Origin: Pseudomonadales bacterium
GTDB taxonomy: Bacteria > Pseudomonadota > Gammaproteobacteria > Pseudomonadales > Azotimanducaceae
Reading direction: 5' to 3'
DNA: 64,000 bases
Assembly (NCBI GenBank): GCA_019090615.1
Contig: JAHRVQ010000012.1
Span: 62,001 to 126,000 of the forward strand
This document shows positions 28,978-38,334 of this stretch, in pieces (within the stretch, counting starts at the first letter, position 1; every line of letters begins with the position of its first letter). Made by a program: the position numbers and the translations under genes. Below the pieces are notes generated by a model. The model did no database searches and had not been told where the DNA came from. It saw only the letters and a list, made by a program, of their open reading frames with translations.

Positions 28978-29133
28978 AACTATTTCTGCCATGCCAACGT
29001 CAGCAGCGAAGGAAAATAACCCTTTAATCAGACTGTTTATATACTGCCGCGACTTGACAAATTTTCCCAGCAACATCAGTATGAATATCACAATCATCAA
29101 TATCAATATAACTCCGTTAGTTTAAATTGAATT

Positions 29134-29163
29134 TAGTTTGAGATAGTTATAGTTTGAGATAGT
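29134..29163 (+). repeat. 16-bp tandem duplication
   Basis: TAGTTTGAGATAGT at 29134-29147 and 29150-29163, period 16, upstream of the amidohydrolase gene. Confidence 0.8.
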
Positions 29164-29257
29164 GAGCAAGGGCTATAGTTGGAAAAATTTCTATGCTCAC
29201 CAGGCTGATCAGCAAGTTAGTTTTCCCAACCAACCAGTCAATGAGAGGCGTATTACA

Positions 29258-30370
29258 ATGAAACCCTGTATCTCCGCAGATTCTCACATCATAGAACCGC
29301 CCCATTGTTATACTGAGTTTATAGAACCAAAATACCGCGCTATTGCGCCTCGAATCGAGAAAAATGACAAAGGCGTTGATTGCTTTAGGGTAGAAGGCAT
29401 GGACAACAGGTTATCGCTCGGTTTTCTTGCTGGCGCTGGCGTCTCAACAGCGGACTTTGCTCGCCAACGAGCATTAAATTTTGACCAGCTACCAAGGGCC
29501 TGTTGGAACCCCCTGGATCGTCTGGCAATTCAGGACGAAGAAGATATCACCGCTGAAATTATATACGCCTCAATTGGTATGGTACTTTGTGGATTAGAAG
29601 ACTACAACTACAAAGCAGCCTGCTTCACGGCTTACAACCGATGGTTAGAAACATTTTGCGGCGCAGCGCCGACGCGACTATATGGCCTCGCTCAAACCGC
29701 CGTAAACTCCATTGATGAAACTATTAAGGACTTCCGCCGCGCCAAACAGATGGGTATGGTCGGTATGATGATGACTGGCAACCCACGCTACGAAGATTAT
29801 GATCACCCTGACTATGACGCCCTATGGGAGTGTGCAGTTGACCTTGATATGCCCGTTGCCTTCCATATCTTAACCATGAAAGGTCATGATGTTGCATCAG
29901 CCTTTAAACCCGCCAGAGGCCCCGCCGGCCTCGGTTTTTTGAATATTATTCGCGGCGTACAGGATATTATGGGGGTCTTTGTATTTGGCGGCGTTTTTGA
30001 GCGTCACCCGAAACTAAAAATGGTCATTGCCGAAGGCGATGCCGGTTGGGTACCGCATTATATGTATCGTGCCGACCATGGCGCCGAACGTCTGGGCGGA
30101 CAATCCAGCCTTTTTTCCAAACCGCCTAGCCATTATGTTCGCGACAATGTCTGGTTTACCTTTCAGGACGATCAAACCGCCTACCAGAACCCAACAATGC
30201 TAGACAATAACAAACTGCTCTGGGCAAGTGATTATCCACATACAGACTCGACCTACCCAAACTCACAAAACATCCTCAGCGAACAAATGGCGCATCTCAC
30301 TGAAACGCAGAAGAATGCTGTGGTGCACGATAATGTACTTGGTGCATTTACTCTGGCTGGGGCCTGCTAG
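29258..30370 (+). CDS. Amidohydrolase_2-family metal-dependent hydrolase
   Basis: A 370-residue TIM-barrel hydrolase of the amidohydrolase-2/ACMSD-like family. It begins with SADSHIIEPPHCY (Asp-x-His metal motif); His in VAFHIL and the Asp in LWASDYPHTDST complete the centre. Such proteins decarboxylate or hydrolyse ring-derived acids in aromatic catabolism. I start it at 29258, where GAGAGG lies eight bases upstream; the frame is open back to 29162 without homology. Its 3-prime end overlaps the convergent MscS gene by 23 bp. The substrate is unknown. Confidence 0.87.
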   Translation: MKPCISADSHIIEPPHCYTEFIEPKYRAIAPRIEKNDKGVDCFRVEGMDNRLSLGFLAGAGVSTADFARQRALNFDQLPRACWNPLDRLAIQDEEDITAEIIYASIGMVLCGLEDYNYKAACFTAYNRWLETFCGAAPTRLYGLAQTAVNSIDETIKDFRRAKQMGMVGMMMTGNPRYEDYDHPDYDALWECAVDLDMPVAFHILTMKGHDVASAFKPARGPAGLGFLNIIRGVQDIMGVFVFGGVFERHPKLKMVIAEGDAGWVPHYMYRADHGAERLGGQSSLFSKPPSHYVRDNVWFTFQDDQTAYQNPTMLDNNKLLWASDYPHTDSTYPNSQNILSEQMAHLTETQKNAVVHDNVLGAFTLAGAC

Positions 30371-31532
30371 TGCTTAGCGCAGCTGGCAATTCCTTAATAT
30401 AGACGTCCCGCTTGGCGTAGGGGATTTCTATCGCTTCGGCTGCCAGACGTTTATAGATTTTCATATAAAGCTCATGGGCCATGCGGCCGCGAAACTCTGG
30501 GTTCTCAATCCACACCAGTAGTTCAAAATCCACGCTCGAAGTACCAAAAGCACGTAGTCGCACTCTAGGCGTCGGGTTATCGCAAACTTCCAGGTGAGCT
30601 GTAGCGATTTCCATCAAAATATCACAAACTCGATCCAGGTCCGAGCCATAAGCCACACCGACAGAAATTCGATTACGCATTTTAAGGTGCGGACCACCAC
30701 TTTCATTCACTATCTTGGCATTTGCAATAACCCCATTTGGAATGGTCACTTCAACATCATCTCGGGTTAACAGCCGAGTGCTGCGCATTCCAATAGCTGT
30801 GACCTTACCGCGTTCACCAGTATCCAGGTTGATATAATCACCTATTTTATAAGGCGCATCAGCGACAATAAAAAAGCCTGCAAATAAATTAGCCAGGGTA
30901 TCTTTTGCAGCGAAACCCACCGCTATGCCCACAATGCCCGCTGAAGCTAACCAGCCTACCGGATTTATACCCCAGACAAGCAACAATACATAAACACCCA
31001 CAAGAATCGCCAACAATTTCGCGGACAAATCAAATAAGGGCACAGTGCGCGCCTCAATCACAGCAAATCGCCGCTTCGCACCCAGGGCGCCAAACAACAT
31101 GGGTGATGCCCGTAGCACAGAGCGAATCCAGCTAATCACGATAATGGATACCAGTAGATTAATAATAACGTCAGCGCCTGCCGTAAATCCCGCAGTTTTG
31201 ACCGCCAACGTAAAACCGAAAAGAAGTACTGTTATGAATACTGGGCTACGCAGGCAATCAACGATTTGATCATCTATCAGGGCACTGGAAATTCTGCTCA
31301 AACGCATTAAAAAACGAAATATGACAAACCGCACCAGCAACGCTAATACCAGTGACATCAACGCCACCAACAACCCACCTGACAGTGGAAAATTAGCCAC
31401 CAGATGCCAAAATGGCATCCAGGTTTCCGGCAGCCAATCTGTCAAGAGCGGCAACTGTTCTGCCAACGACTGAATTTCTGTATCTGGTTTAGTATCACTC
31501 GTTGACGACAATGAATTTTCCGCTACGGCCAT
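30348..31532 (-). CDS. MscS-family mechanosensitive channel
   Basis: A 394-residue inner-membrane channel. About four or five transmembrane helices (residues 50-205) end in the pore helix GWLASAGIVGIAVGFAAKDTLANLFAG. A beta domain with PYKIGDYINL, VTAIGMRSTRLLTRDDVEVTIPN and a C-terminal mixed domain follow. It likely releases osmolytes under hypo-osmotic stress. A second, shorter MscS-type gene lies at 60173. Its coding end overlaps that of the amidohydrolase on the other strand. Confidence 0.92.
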   Translation of the reverse strand: MAVAENSLSSTSDTKPDTEIQSLAEQLPLLTDWLPETWMPFWHLVANFPLSGGLLVALMSLVLALLVRFVIFRFLMRLSRISSALIDDQIVDCLRSPVFITVLLFGFTLAVKTAGFTAGADVIINLLVSIIVISWIRSVLRASPMLFGALGAKRRFAVIEARTVPLFDLSAKLLAILVGVYVLLLVWGINPVGWLASAGIVGIAVGFAAKDTLANLFAGFFIVADAPYKIGDYINLDTGERGKVTAIGMRSTRLLTRDDVEVTIPNGVIANAKIVNESGGPHLKMRNRISVGVAYGSDLDRVCDILMEIATAHLEVCDNPTPRVRLRAFGTSSVDFELLVWIENPEFRGRMAHELYMKIYKRLAAEAIEIPYAKRDVYIKELPAALSTSRPQPE

Positions 31533-32000
31533 TAAGCCCCTGCCTTTATCGAACCATTAATATTATTAACCCAAACTGGATTTTAACTAATTACATAAGC
31601 TAAGTTTGAATTAAAACAAGCCCTGGCATACTTTATCCATCGCAATCAAAGACTGGTTGCCTGGCACAAATGTGAGCCTGCTGGAAGTCGACTATGAGGT
31701 TAGATATAAAGTTAGCCATGAATTTCATGCATAGTAACACCTGCCACTCAATATCAACTATTTCAAATTAACGGCGCAAACTACAACTAGAATATTCTCC
31801 CGCTAGACTTGTCAACGTCGATCAAGCTGGACAGGCGTTATTAAAACTGTGCATTAAACGAGTAATGCGTTTTATTCGCCGATTCCCTTGCCACATAATA
31901 AGTTTCAGATATTTACAAGAACGTTTTTCAGATATCTACAGGATAGTTTTTCCGATATTTACAGCATCGAATTTTGACAGGGCGAAAACACCTGAACTTG
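31533..32000. other. Intergenic, 23-bp repeat, no gene seen
   Basis: 468 bp upstream of the minus-strand MscS gene and downstream of the DUF4124 protein gene. The only structure is the repeat at 31902-31968. Otherwise it is AT-rich with no ORF of interest. Confidence 0.5.
31902..31968 (+). repeat. About 23-bp tandem repeat, three copies
   Basis: Three units of the form GTTTTTCAGATATCTACAGG; the first is 21 bp and the other two 23 bp, each with a few substitutions. It lies just beyond the end of the minus-strand DUF4124 gene. Confidence 0.75.
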
Positions 32001-32681
32001 TTAGTCCGCTACTATTTGTATACTGCTAATAATATTAAATGCTTCACTAAGGGCCTTCGAATCAGTTCCATTAGTCAGGATAGTAAAACCAACAACAAAT
32101 TTCGAGTGGACAGCCTGGCCCACAGTTATACTTGAATATTGACCTCGCGGGATTGATGTACTGAGGTATTTTTCCTCATTGAAGCTAGTATACACAGCTG
32201 GGCCAATTGTCGTATCTAATTGAGCAAGCCTTACTTCTTTTTCAACTGAGCCAGCCACATATCGCGACGCTATTTTAACAACTGTCGCGGCGCTATCATC
32301 GATTGATATTTTTTTGCCTGACCTGTTTGGAATAAAAGTCAACGAAAAATTAATAGGCTCTTCGCCAGACCTGGAAACCATTTTTACAGTTGGAGGAATA
32401 TCAGTTGCCGGTTGAATGATCCTGAAACCCCACCATTTATATGAGAATAGTACCCCCCTGCCAACGCCCGGAATGGTTACGTATACAGGATCCAGGTTTT
32501 TGGTACTAGCGCTATCGCGGTTTCTTTTTGATTGCATAACTTCTACGTTATGGCCAATCGCGCAAAGATTATCCTGATACGAGATATTGCCGTTAGCGTC
32601 GGTACATTTATTGATTGCTAGTACTGAAAAAGAGAACAACGAAGCGATCACAACTATGATGGGGCAGAGGTAGATCTTCAT
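32001..32681 (-). CDS. Exported DUF4124-type protein of unknown function
   Basis: A 226-residue protein with a Sec signal peptide (MKIYLCPIIVVIASLFSFSVLA) followed by a DUF4124-like module (KCTDANGNISYQDNLC, its two cysteines probably forming a disulfide). The remaining 160 residues have beta-rich sequence I do not recognise. I use the ATG at 32681 because AGGGGG lies four bases before it and the signal peptide starts there; the frame extends to 32762. It acts in the periplasm or outside. The next gene upstream is also small and uncharacterised. Confidence 0.75.
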   Translation of the reverse strand: MKIYLCPIIVVIASLFSFSVLAINKCTDANGNISYQDNLCAIGHNVEVMQSKRNRDSASTKNLDPVYVTIPGVGRGVLFSYKWWGFRIIQPATDIPPTVKMVSRSGEEPINFSLTFIPNRSGKKISIDDSAATVVKIASRYVAGSVEKEVRLAQLDTTIGPAVYTSFNEEKYLSTSIPRGQYSSITVGQAVHSKFVVGFTILTNGTDSKALSEAFNIISSIQIVAD

Positions 32682-32823
32682 AACGCCCCCTATTTGTGAA
32701 TTACTGGCCTCCATAGACCAATTCGAGAAGGCATCACCCCAGCTATAAGCGACCCTGATCAATCAAAAAGCATATATTTTACCTACGTGCTTCCAAACCT
32801 ATTCGACTGTCACTATGCATCAG

Positions 32824-33270
32824 TCACTCTGAACCTGTCCATTCGGCGATTCTTTGTTTTGAAATATCGACGCACTCAGCATCAAATAATTGCGCATGCC
32901 TTATAACCATAGCCTCAAATGCATAGTCTTTAAGGCCTATCTCGACCAGAAGACTATAATCTTCAGGGTCAGCTTCGCGATTCACTGTTTTTTCAATCGC
33001 GGGTATAACCCCGTGACGCTTAATCATCGGCCAGATACGAGCAGCCCTGGTCTTCTTTTTATTTTTTAAGGTGAGCACTTCTTCATAGGCATATACTGCT
33101 TCAATGGCCTCTTTTTCAGCATCGGTTTCTACCTCATAGTCCTCTGCCTTGAGTTGAATTGCCCGTTGTTTAGCTTGTTTAGCTAAATCTGGCCGACCTT
33201 TGTCATTGGCATTTTTCGCAAAAACCTCACATTGTTGTGGGGTTTTAATATTTTTGACTCGATCATCCAT
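32824..33270 (-). CDS. Conserved hypothetical protein
   Basis: A 148-residue soluble, charged, mainly helical protein. The opening (DDRVKNIKTPQQCEVFAKNA) and the middle (YAYEEVLTLKNKKKTRAARIWPMIKRHGVIPAIEKTV, shortened here to its pattern) resemble a family of unknown function seen in many proteobacteria. No catalytic motif, signal peptide or membrane segment is visible. It stands 62 bp upstream of the DUF4124 gene on the same strand. Confidence 0.65.
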   Translation of the reverse strand: MDDRVKNIKTPQQCEVFAKNANDKGRPDLAKQAKQRAIQLKAEDYEVETDAEKEAIEAVYAYEEVLTLKNKKKTRAARIWPMIKRHGVIPAIEKTVNREADPEDYSLLVEIGLKDYAFEAMVIRHAQLFDAECVDISKQRIAEWTGSE

Positions 33271-33780
33271 TGTAAATGTTGCTCCAATCTTTGTTTAAGG
33301 CAGATCATATTGACTGCCTGAGCTTAAATAACCGAACACAATAACTGCATAGGTCTATTTTCTTCCCACCGAAACGTACAAAACCAGCATGGCGCACTTT
33401 TTGGACAGGAAGACAAGAAGCTTCATGACATAAAAAAGGCTCAATTACCAGAGTAGCGCCTATGAACTTATCAGCACCTGTCTGTTAAAATTCAAAACCT
33501 TAACCAATTAAGAATAGCAGGCGCTGAATCATACCGTTAGCAAGCACATCTAAAAGAATTCGCATGGACACTGGCCTATTCATATGCTTTGAATATCTCT
33601 TATCAGCTTCCAGGCAATAATACGTAAAGCTTCGGTAGATATTACAAGTGCCAATTAGATCAGAAATTAGCCCATTGGACAAACAGGGATTACAGCTTTA
33701 AATAGATCAACGCGGTTTGCAGAGGCAAATTTCTCTGCAAACTAAGGCAGCTACCATCTTCTCTGTTTTCTAGCTTAACA
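33271..33780. other. Intergenic, nothing recognised
   Basis: 510 bp between two minus-strand genes. A 60-codon ORF on the minus strand (33500-33682) has no recognisable features. No repeat, tRNA or clear hairpin was found. Confidence 0.5.
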
Positions 33781-35025
33781 TTAAACCCGCTCAATTATAA
33801 TTGCCGGTGCCATGCCGCCACCCGCACACATAGTAATGAGCCCATAGCGCCCGTTGGATCGCTCCAGCTCATCCAGCGCGGTGCCAATCAATATTGAACC
33901 TGTTGCACCGATAGGGTGGCCAAGCGCCATCGCACCACCGTTGATATTGACCTTTTCTCGATCTAGGTTCAGATCCCGAATAAATTTTTCTGCGACAACA
34001 GAAAAAGCTTCATTGACTTCAAAAACATCGATATCAGCTGTCGTTAAGCCAGCCTTCGCCAATACTTTTTGTGCTGCGGGCACAGGCGCATTTAACATCA
34101 ACGTTGGACAGTCGCCCATATTGGCCGTGGCAACAATACGTGCTCGCGCCTTAAGGTTATGGCTATCCATATAACTTTTTGAGGCCATCAATACGCAAGC
34201 TGCGCCATCAACGACACCTGAAGAATTTCCAGCGTGATGCACATGGTTAATCTTGCCCTCAAGTGCAGGATATTTTTTTGTGACCAGGTTGCCGTAGGTA
34301 GTACCCTGATCATCAACGGCAATATCCATATACATATTAAACACGGTTTTTAAAGCCGCCAATGTTTCCATGGTGGTGCCCGGTCGGGGAAATTCTTCTC
34401 GATCCAGCGCTAGCGTGCCATCAAGGTTATAAACGGGCACTACCGACTTAGCAAACCGATCCTCGGCAATGGCTCTGGCTGCACGTTCCTGGCTGGAAAA
34501 AGCAAGCTGATCAACTGCCTCACGATCAATACCCTCAAGGGTCGCGATCGCATCCGCACAGATCCCCTGCTGGGTTTGAGGATGAGATTCGCGCAGTCGT
34601 AGGTTGCCAGCATCCATCATCGGTGGCGAATTCGGATCTGCAGTGGCGGCAGTATAACTCATCATTTCAGTACCACCGGCAATCACCAGGTCTTCCATCC
34701 CCGACATCACCTGCGCAGCTGCCAGGCTTGCTGAAGTAATACCAGAACCGCAAAAACGATCCAGGGTTACACCCGATGCCCTGGTATCAAACCCAGCATC
34801 CAACGCAGCCATTCTGCCCATATCATTGCCTTGCGAGCCACGTTGTGAACTGGTGCCCCAGATGACATCATCAATATCTGAAGTATTCAGGTTATTACGT
34901 TCTGCAATAGCTTTAAGTACCGTTGCTGCTAGATGTTGCGGATGCAGATGAGCCAACGCGCCGCGGCCTTGCTTACCAATACCACGGGGGGTTCGGCAGG
35001 CATCAATAATAAATGCGTCTGTCAT
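33781..35025 (-). CDS. Acetyl-CoA acetyltransferase (thiolase)
   Basis: A 414-residue thiolase. The nucleophile is Cys92 in DRFCGSGITS, followed by the EVNEAFSV box, GGAMALGHPIGATG with the catalytic His, and the second catalytic Cys in MCAGGGMAPA. It catalyses thiolytic cleavage of 3-ketoacyl-CoA or the reverse condensation. I place the start at the second of two close ATGs (MTDAFIIDACRTPRG) because AAGAGGA lies eight bases before it but only two before the first. No FadB-like partner is adjacent. Confidence 0.93.
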   Translation of the reverse strand: MTDAFIIDACRTPRGIGKQGRGALAHLHPQHLAATVLKAIAERNNLNTSDIDDVIWGTSSQRGSQGNDMGRMAALDAGFDTRASGVTLDRFCGSGITSASLAAAQVMSGMEDLVIAGGTEMMSYTAATADPNSPPMMDAGNLRLRESHPQTQQGICADAIATLEGIDREAVDQLAFSSQERAARAIAEDRFAKSVVPVYNLDGTLALDREEFPRPGTTMETLAALKTVFNMYMDIAVDDQGTTYGNLVTKKYPALEGKINHVHHAGNSSGVVDGAACVLMASKSYMDSHNLKARARIVATANMGDCPTLMLNAPVPAAQKVLAKAGLTTADIDVFEVNEAFSVVAEKFIRDLNLDREKVNINGGAMALGHPIGATGSILIGTALDELERSNGRYGLITMCAGGGMAPAIIIERV

Positions 35026-35488
35026 GTTCATTCCTCTTGTTGGATAGATAAGCCAGCGTTGATTCCCACCCAGCTTAGAATCATGTTCAAAACCTGGCTC
35101 GGCGCTTTAAGCAAATACAAATAAGAGCACAGTAAAACATTTTCTGTTACAGAGTGAAATAACAAACAATAGCGAGGCAAAAATGCCATTTTTACTGGCA
35201 GGGGTTACTGACCGAGCAGGAATCGCTAATGATCTGTATAAACAAGTATTCAGACCTCGGTCTTTTCAGTACAACCGGACTCCGCCGAATAAGACGCCGA
35301 GCAAATCTTGCATTACCATCAAAAGTGCTTTATTTATATCAATCGAACAATTGCACTGAACGGCTTAGCACATTATTTATGCACAAACGCAGGGAAATAA
35401 TACACTATTTAATAAACCTCCAGCTGCTATATCAACAGGAAATCGCCAGGCACACCGTCAACCAGGCACACCGTCAAAGGATAAAATC
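35026..35488. other. Intergenic between thiolase and isochorismatase-like genes
   Basis: 463 bp between divergent genes. A 16-bp duplication (CCAGGCACACCGTCAA at 35446 and 35462) lies just before the ribosome site of the gene at 35489. Nothing else is recognised. Confidence 0.5.
35446..35477 (+). repeat. 16-bp tandem duplication
   Basis: Two perfect copies of CCAGGCACACCGTCAA, immediately before the AAGGAT ribosome site of the next gene. Confidence 0.9.
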
Positions 35489-36073
35489 ATGACAATAAAC
35501 GTTGCTAATAAAACTACCGCATTATTGGTTATGGATGTTCAAAATGACATCGTTCGCGGGTTTTCTGCTGAGGTCGAACGCACCGGTATGCTCACCCAGC
35601 TACGCAAGCTCATGGATCATTGTCGAGACAAAAATTTATTGGTAATCCATGTGCTAATTGATCTACAGGCTGGCACTCAACCACGCATGCCAACCCGTGG
35701 ACAGTTCTTCTCCATGGTCGCAGGGGGGGCTATCTGCAAACGGGGTACACCTGGCGGCGAAGTCCATAAGACAGTGGCGCCCATAGATGGCGAGCCACTG
35801 GTCTATAAATGCCTGTTTAGTGCCTTTGCCTGTTCTGGCCTTGAGGAAGTACTCAACAATGCCGGCATTACAGACCTGATACTCACCGGAATTGCCACTG
35901 ACGCGGTCGTTGAGTCAACTGGCTGGGATGCTAGTGACCGAGGATATAGCACAATTTTAGCCACTGATTGCTGCGCATCGTCCAGCAAAGAATTACACGA
36001 TCAGACTGTGTCGCGCATGGCTAGTCGGTGTGACATCAGCGATGTTAATGAACTGATACAGGCGATCAAATAG
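35489..36073 (+). CDS. Isochorismatase-like hydrolase lacking the catalytic Cys
   Basis: A 194-residue protein of the isochorismatase-like superfamily. Asp16 (MDVQND) and Lys107 (VYKCLFSAF) of the usual triad are present. The position of the nucleophilic Cys in the GIATxxxVEST motif is Val140. Cys-free members such as PhzD and EntB act on vinyl ethers by acid catalysis, so that chemistry, rather than amide hydrolysis, is favoured here. AAGGAT lies before the ATG. It precedes the cupin and the DszB-like genes on the same strand, but with a 460-bp gap. Confidence 0.85.
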   Translation: MTINVANKTTALLVMDVQNDIVRGFSAEVERTGMLTQLRKLMDHCRDKNLLVIHVLIDLQAGTQPRMPTRGQFFSMVAGGAICKRGTPGGEVHKTVAPIDGEPLVYKCLFSAFACSGLEEVLNNAGITDLILTGIATDAVVESTGWDASDRGYSTILATDCCASSSKELHDQTVSRMASRCDISDVNELIQAIK

Positions 36074-36533
36074 AGCACTGTTTAACATATAACCTCAAAA
36101 GCCCAATTTATAGGCGCTGGCCGCAATAGCCACTCGCCTATGATACCGTGCATTGATACCGTGCATTCATTCAAATTGTGCCTTGCGTACTTAAAACGAA
36201 TTGCCAGCCTATACAGAAGTGTAAAGCAGCCTCCGCTAACACAGTACTTAAAAAGTAGTAACCAATCTAAGCTGATACTCAATAATGTAATGGCAATTAT
36301 ATTATGTGCCAGCAGCCTTACATAAATTAGAAACCAGACCCCCAAACAGGGCCTACATTACCGGCAGCTTGACAGACAGGATTTATGACAGATAGGCTGT
36401 CTAATATTAGACGATCGACACTTTGTTGGAATAAAGCTTTGCTGGAATGAAGCTATTCAACATTCAAAGCTTTCAACAACTAGAAGTTAAGATTGAGCCA
36501 CGCATATTCACCAATACGAAGCGAGGATCTAAG
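36074..36533. other. Intergenic upstream of cupin gene
   Basis: 460 bp with a 13-bp duplication (36142-36167). No gene is visible. The promoter of the cupin-desulfinase pair should lie here but cannot be placed. Confidence 0.5.
36142..36167 (+). repeat. 13-bp tandem duplication
   Basis: GATACCGTGCATT twice in perfect copy, in the gap between the isochorismatase-like and cupin genes. Confidence 0.9.
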
Positions 36534-37184
36534 ATGAATACCACTGCAGAAAAACCACAGCTGTCTCCCACCCTACAAAAACTGAGCGAGCAGGCCATCT
36601 CCATCTGCGGCGATGACCCACATCGCGAAGGCGTACCCGCCCAGATTGTAGCCCTGCTAAAAACCGCTTTCGAAGATCCGGCAGTTCGGCAAGAAGCTAT
36701 CCTGCTGTTATCTGACACACCTGACCTAATTGGCGCAAATTCCGACCCAGGTTTTGGCATCATGGGGGTGGAATCAAATAAAATTGGTTATCGTGGTCCG
36801 CATGATCATGGTCCTTGCTGGGCCATCAATGTTCAGGTACGCGGCAGCTTACGTCTAGTGCACTGGGCACAGGATGCAGAAGAGGCCACAGGTAAAATCA
36901 CGCTGCAGATGCTCGACGAAACGCTTCTGCAAGCAGGTGATGTGGACTACTCACCACCAGGCGTCGCGCATGAACTCTATCCGCTAAGCGACGACTCAGT
37001 GGAACTTGCGATTCGCTGTCATTCCCTCGCAGGTATTGTTCAACATCGTTTTGATCGCCTGACCAACAAATATGTAATGTGGAGCTGGGGTGAACGCAAG
37101 GTTATCGGCGGCGGCGAATGCGAAAGTATCGGTAGTGATCGCCCAGCACTGCCTGCGACCGTATTTGCAAAGCGCACAAAATAA
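36534..37184 (+). CDS. Cupin-fold protein
   Basis: A 216-residue protein with an N-terminal helical part (about 1-75) and a single cupin barrel. The metal set is His90 and His92 in GPHDHG and His146 in PPGVAHEL, arranged as in cysteine-dioxygenase-like cupins. There is no signal peptide. I start it at the ATG at 36534, with GAGG eight bases upstream; the frame is open to 36447. It is 91 bp upstream of the DszB-like gene on the same strand, which suggests they work on the same sulfur or aromatic substrate. That link is an inference. Confidence 0.78.
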   Translation: MNTTAEKPQLSPTLQKLSEQAISICGDDPHREGVPAQIVALLKTAFEDPAVRQEAILLLSDTPDLIGANSDPGFGIMGVESNKIGYRGPHDHGPCWAINVQVRGSLRLVHWAQDAEEATGKITLQMLDETLLQAGDVDYSPPGVAHELYPLSDDSVELAIRCHSLAGIVQHRFDRLTNKYVMWSWGERKVIGGGECESIGSDRPALPATVFAKRTK

Positions 37185-37275
37185 GCCAGCTAATATTATT
37201 CGAACAATAGCTAAACACTAGCCAGGAACGATATTCAAACCGCAAGCGCAAAAGCAAAATAATAAGGAGCAACTT

Positions 37276-38331
37276 ATGGAAACCATCTGGTATACCCGCT
37301 GCCCAGTACCCACAGCGTCAGGCATTGCCTTTCAACGTGATATGTTTGCCGAGGAATTTAACGGCCCGGACTTTGAAGTACGCAATATCAAAGCGCTCGG
37401 CCGAGAAAGCGCCGACACCCATTTTAATCACAGCCTGAACAATTCTTTTCGCGAAGGTGGGTCGATCCCGCCTTTATGGGCCAAATCTCAGGGTGCCGAT
37501 ACTCTGCTGGTGGGGCTGACTTTTATTTCCGACTCGGTCTGCATCTATGTCCGCCCCGACTCTGACATAAAAACCATGCAGGACCTGGCGGGCAAACGCG
37601 TATCCATGGGTGTTAGACCCTATATCATGGTGGATTTTATGAAGGTTAATGCGCACAAGGCGTGGGACTGTGCACTGCGGGCGCACGGCATGAGTCTGAG
37701 TGATGTTGAGTTAGTTGAAGTTGAAATCAACGACGATATGCACGCGCATATTAATCCCGACTTCGTTAAAGGGGTGAAACAACGGCCTAAAAATTCGCTG
37801 GCGCACGGAGAAATGGCAGCCCTTGCTCGCGGCGATGTAGATGCCATCTGGTCAAAAAGCTGCGGTACCCGCAGCATGGAACGCAAAGCTGCCGACCGGG
37901 TTCGGCTGTTAACAGATCTACTATTTGATACCGACAACCTGGAACTAAGGGTAAATGCCAATCCGCGCCCCATTACTGTAAGCGGCAACCTGGCGCGCGA
38001 ACACCCAGAAGCAGTGATACGCTATTTACAGGTGCTAATTCGTGCTGCTCGCTGGGCGGCAGAAAACCCGGCCAATGCCAATGATATATTAGCCACGGAA
38101 CTGGGCGTATCCGCCACCGACGTCAAGACATCGCAGGTTAAAAATTATCAAAATGCCATGTGGCCTAACCTGACTACACAAAATCTCCATCTGCTACAAA
38201 CCCAACAGGACTTTATGTTACAACACGGCTACCTGTCACCCGCAGTAGACCTTTCAACCTGGACCGATGACAGTTTTCTGCGCCATGCCTATGAAGCAGA
38301 AGGTCTGGACTATCCAACCCAGGTTGGCTGA
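37276..38331 (+). CDS. DszB-like sulfinate desulfinase candidate (SBP-fold)
   Basis: A 351-residue soluble protein with the fold of NMT1/SsuA-type binding proteins but no signal peptide. It resembles DszB, the 2-(2-hydroxyphenyl)benzenesulfinate desulfinase. Cys9 in RCPVPTA matches the catalytic Cys27 segment NCPVPNA. His49 in THF and Arg59 in FREGGSIPPL match His60 and Arg70, with the same 10-residue spacing. DLAGKRV, GDVDAIWS and the C-terminal LLQTQQ segment also agree. It therefore probably cleaves a C-S bond in an aromatic sulfinate rather than binding a transported solute. AAGGAG lies eight bases before the ATG. No dszA, dszC or flavin reductase gene is in the window, so the true substrate may differ. 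Confidence 0.72.
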   Translation: METIWYTRCPVPTASGIAFQRDMFAEEFNGPDFEVRNIKALGRESADTHFNHSLNNSFREGGSIPPLWAKSQGADTLLVGLTFISDSVCIYVRPDSDIKTMQDLAGKRVSMGVRPYIMVDFMKVNAHKAWDCALRAHGMSLSDVELVEVEINDDMHAHINPDFVKGVKQRPKNSLAHGEMAALARGDVDAIWSKSCGTRSMERKAADRVRLLTDLLFDTDNLELRVNANPRPITVSGNLAREHPEAVIRYLQVLIRAARWAAENPANANDILATELGVSATDVKTSQVKNYQNAMWPNLTTQNLHLLQTQQDFMLQHGYLSPAVDLSTWTDDSFLRHAYEAEGLDYPTQVG

Positions 38332-38334
38332 TCA

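Noticed and set aside
33500-33682. 60-residue ORF on the minus strand
   Set aside because: No ribosome site, no recognisable domain, and the codon pattern is unlike that of the neighbours.
35229-35492. 87-residue ORF upstream of the isochorismatase-like gene
   Set aside because: It contains the 16-bp duplication and has no domain or ribosome site; the real gene starts at 35489 in another frame.
37276-38331. Plain ABC-transporter sulfonate-binding protein
   Set aside because: No signal peptide and no transporter genes nearby, and the DszB catalytic Cys, His and Arg contexts are present; kept as a desulfinase candidate, with this as the alternative.
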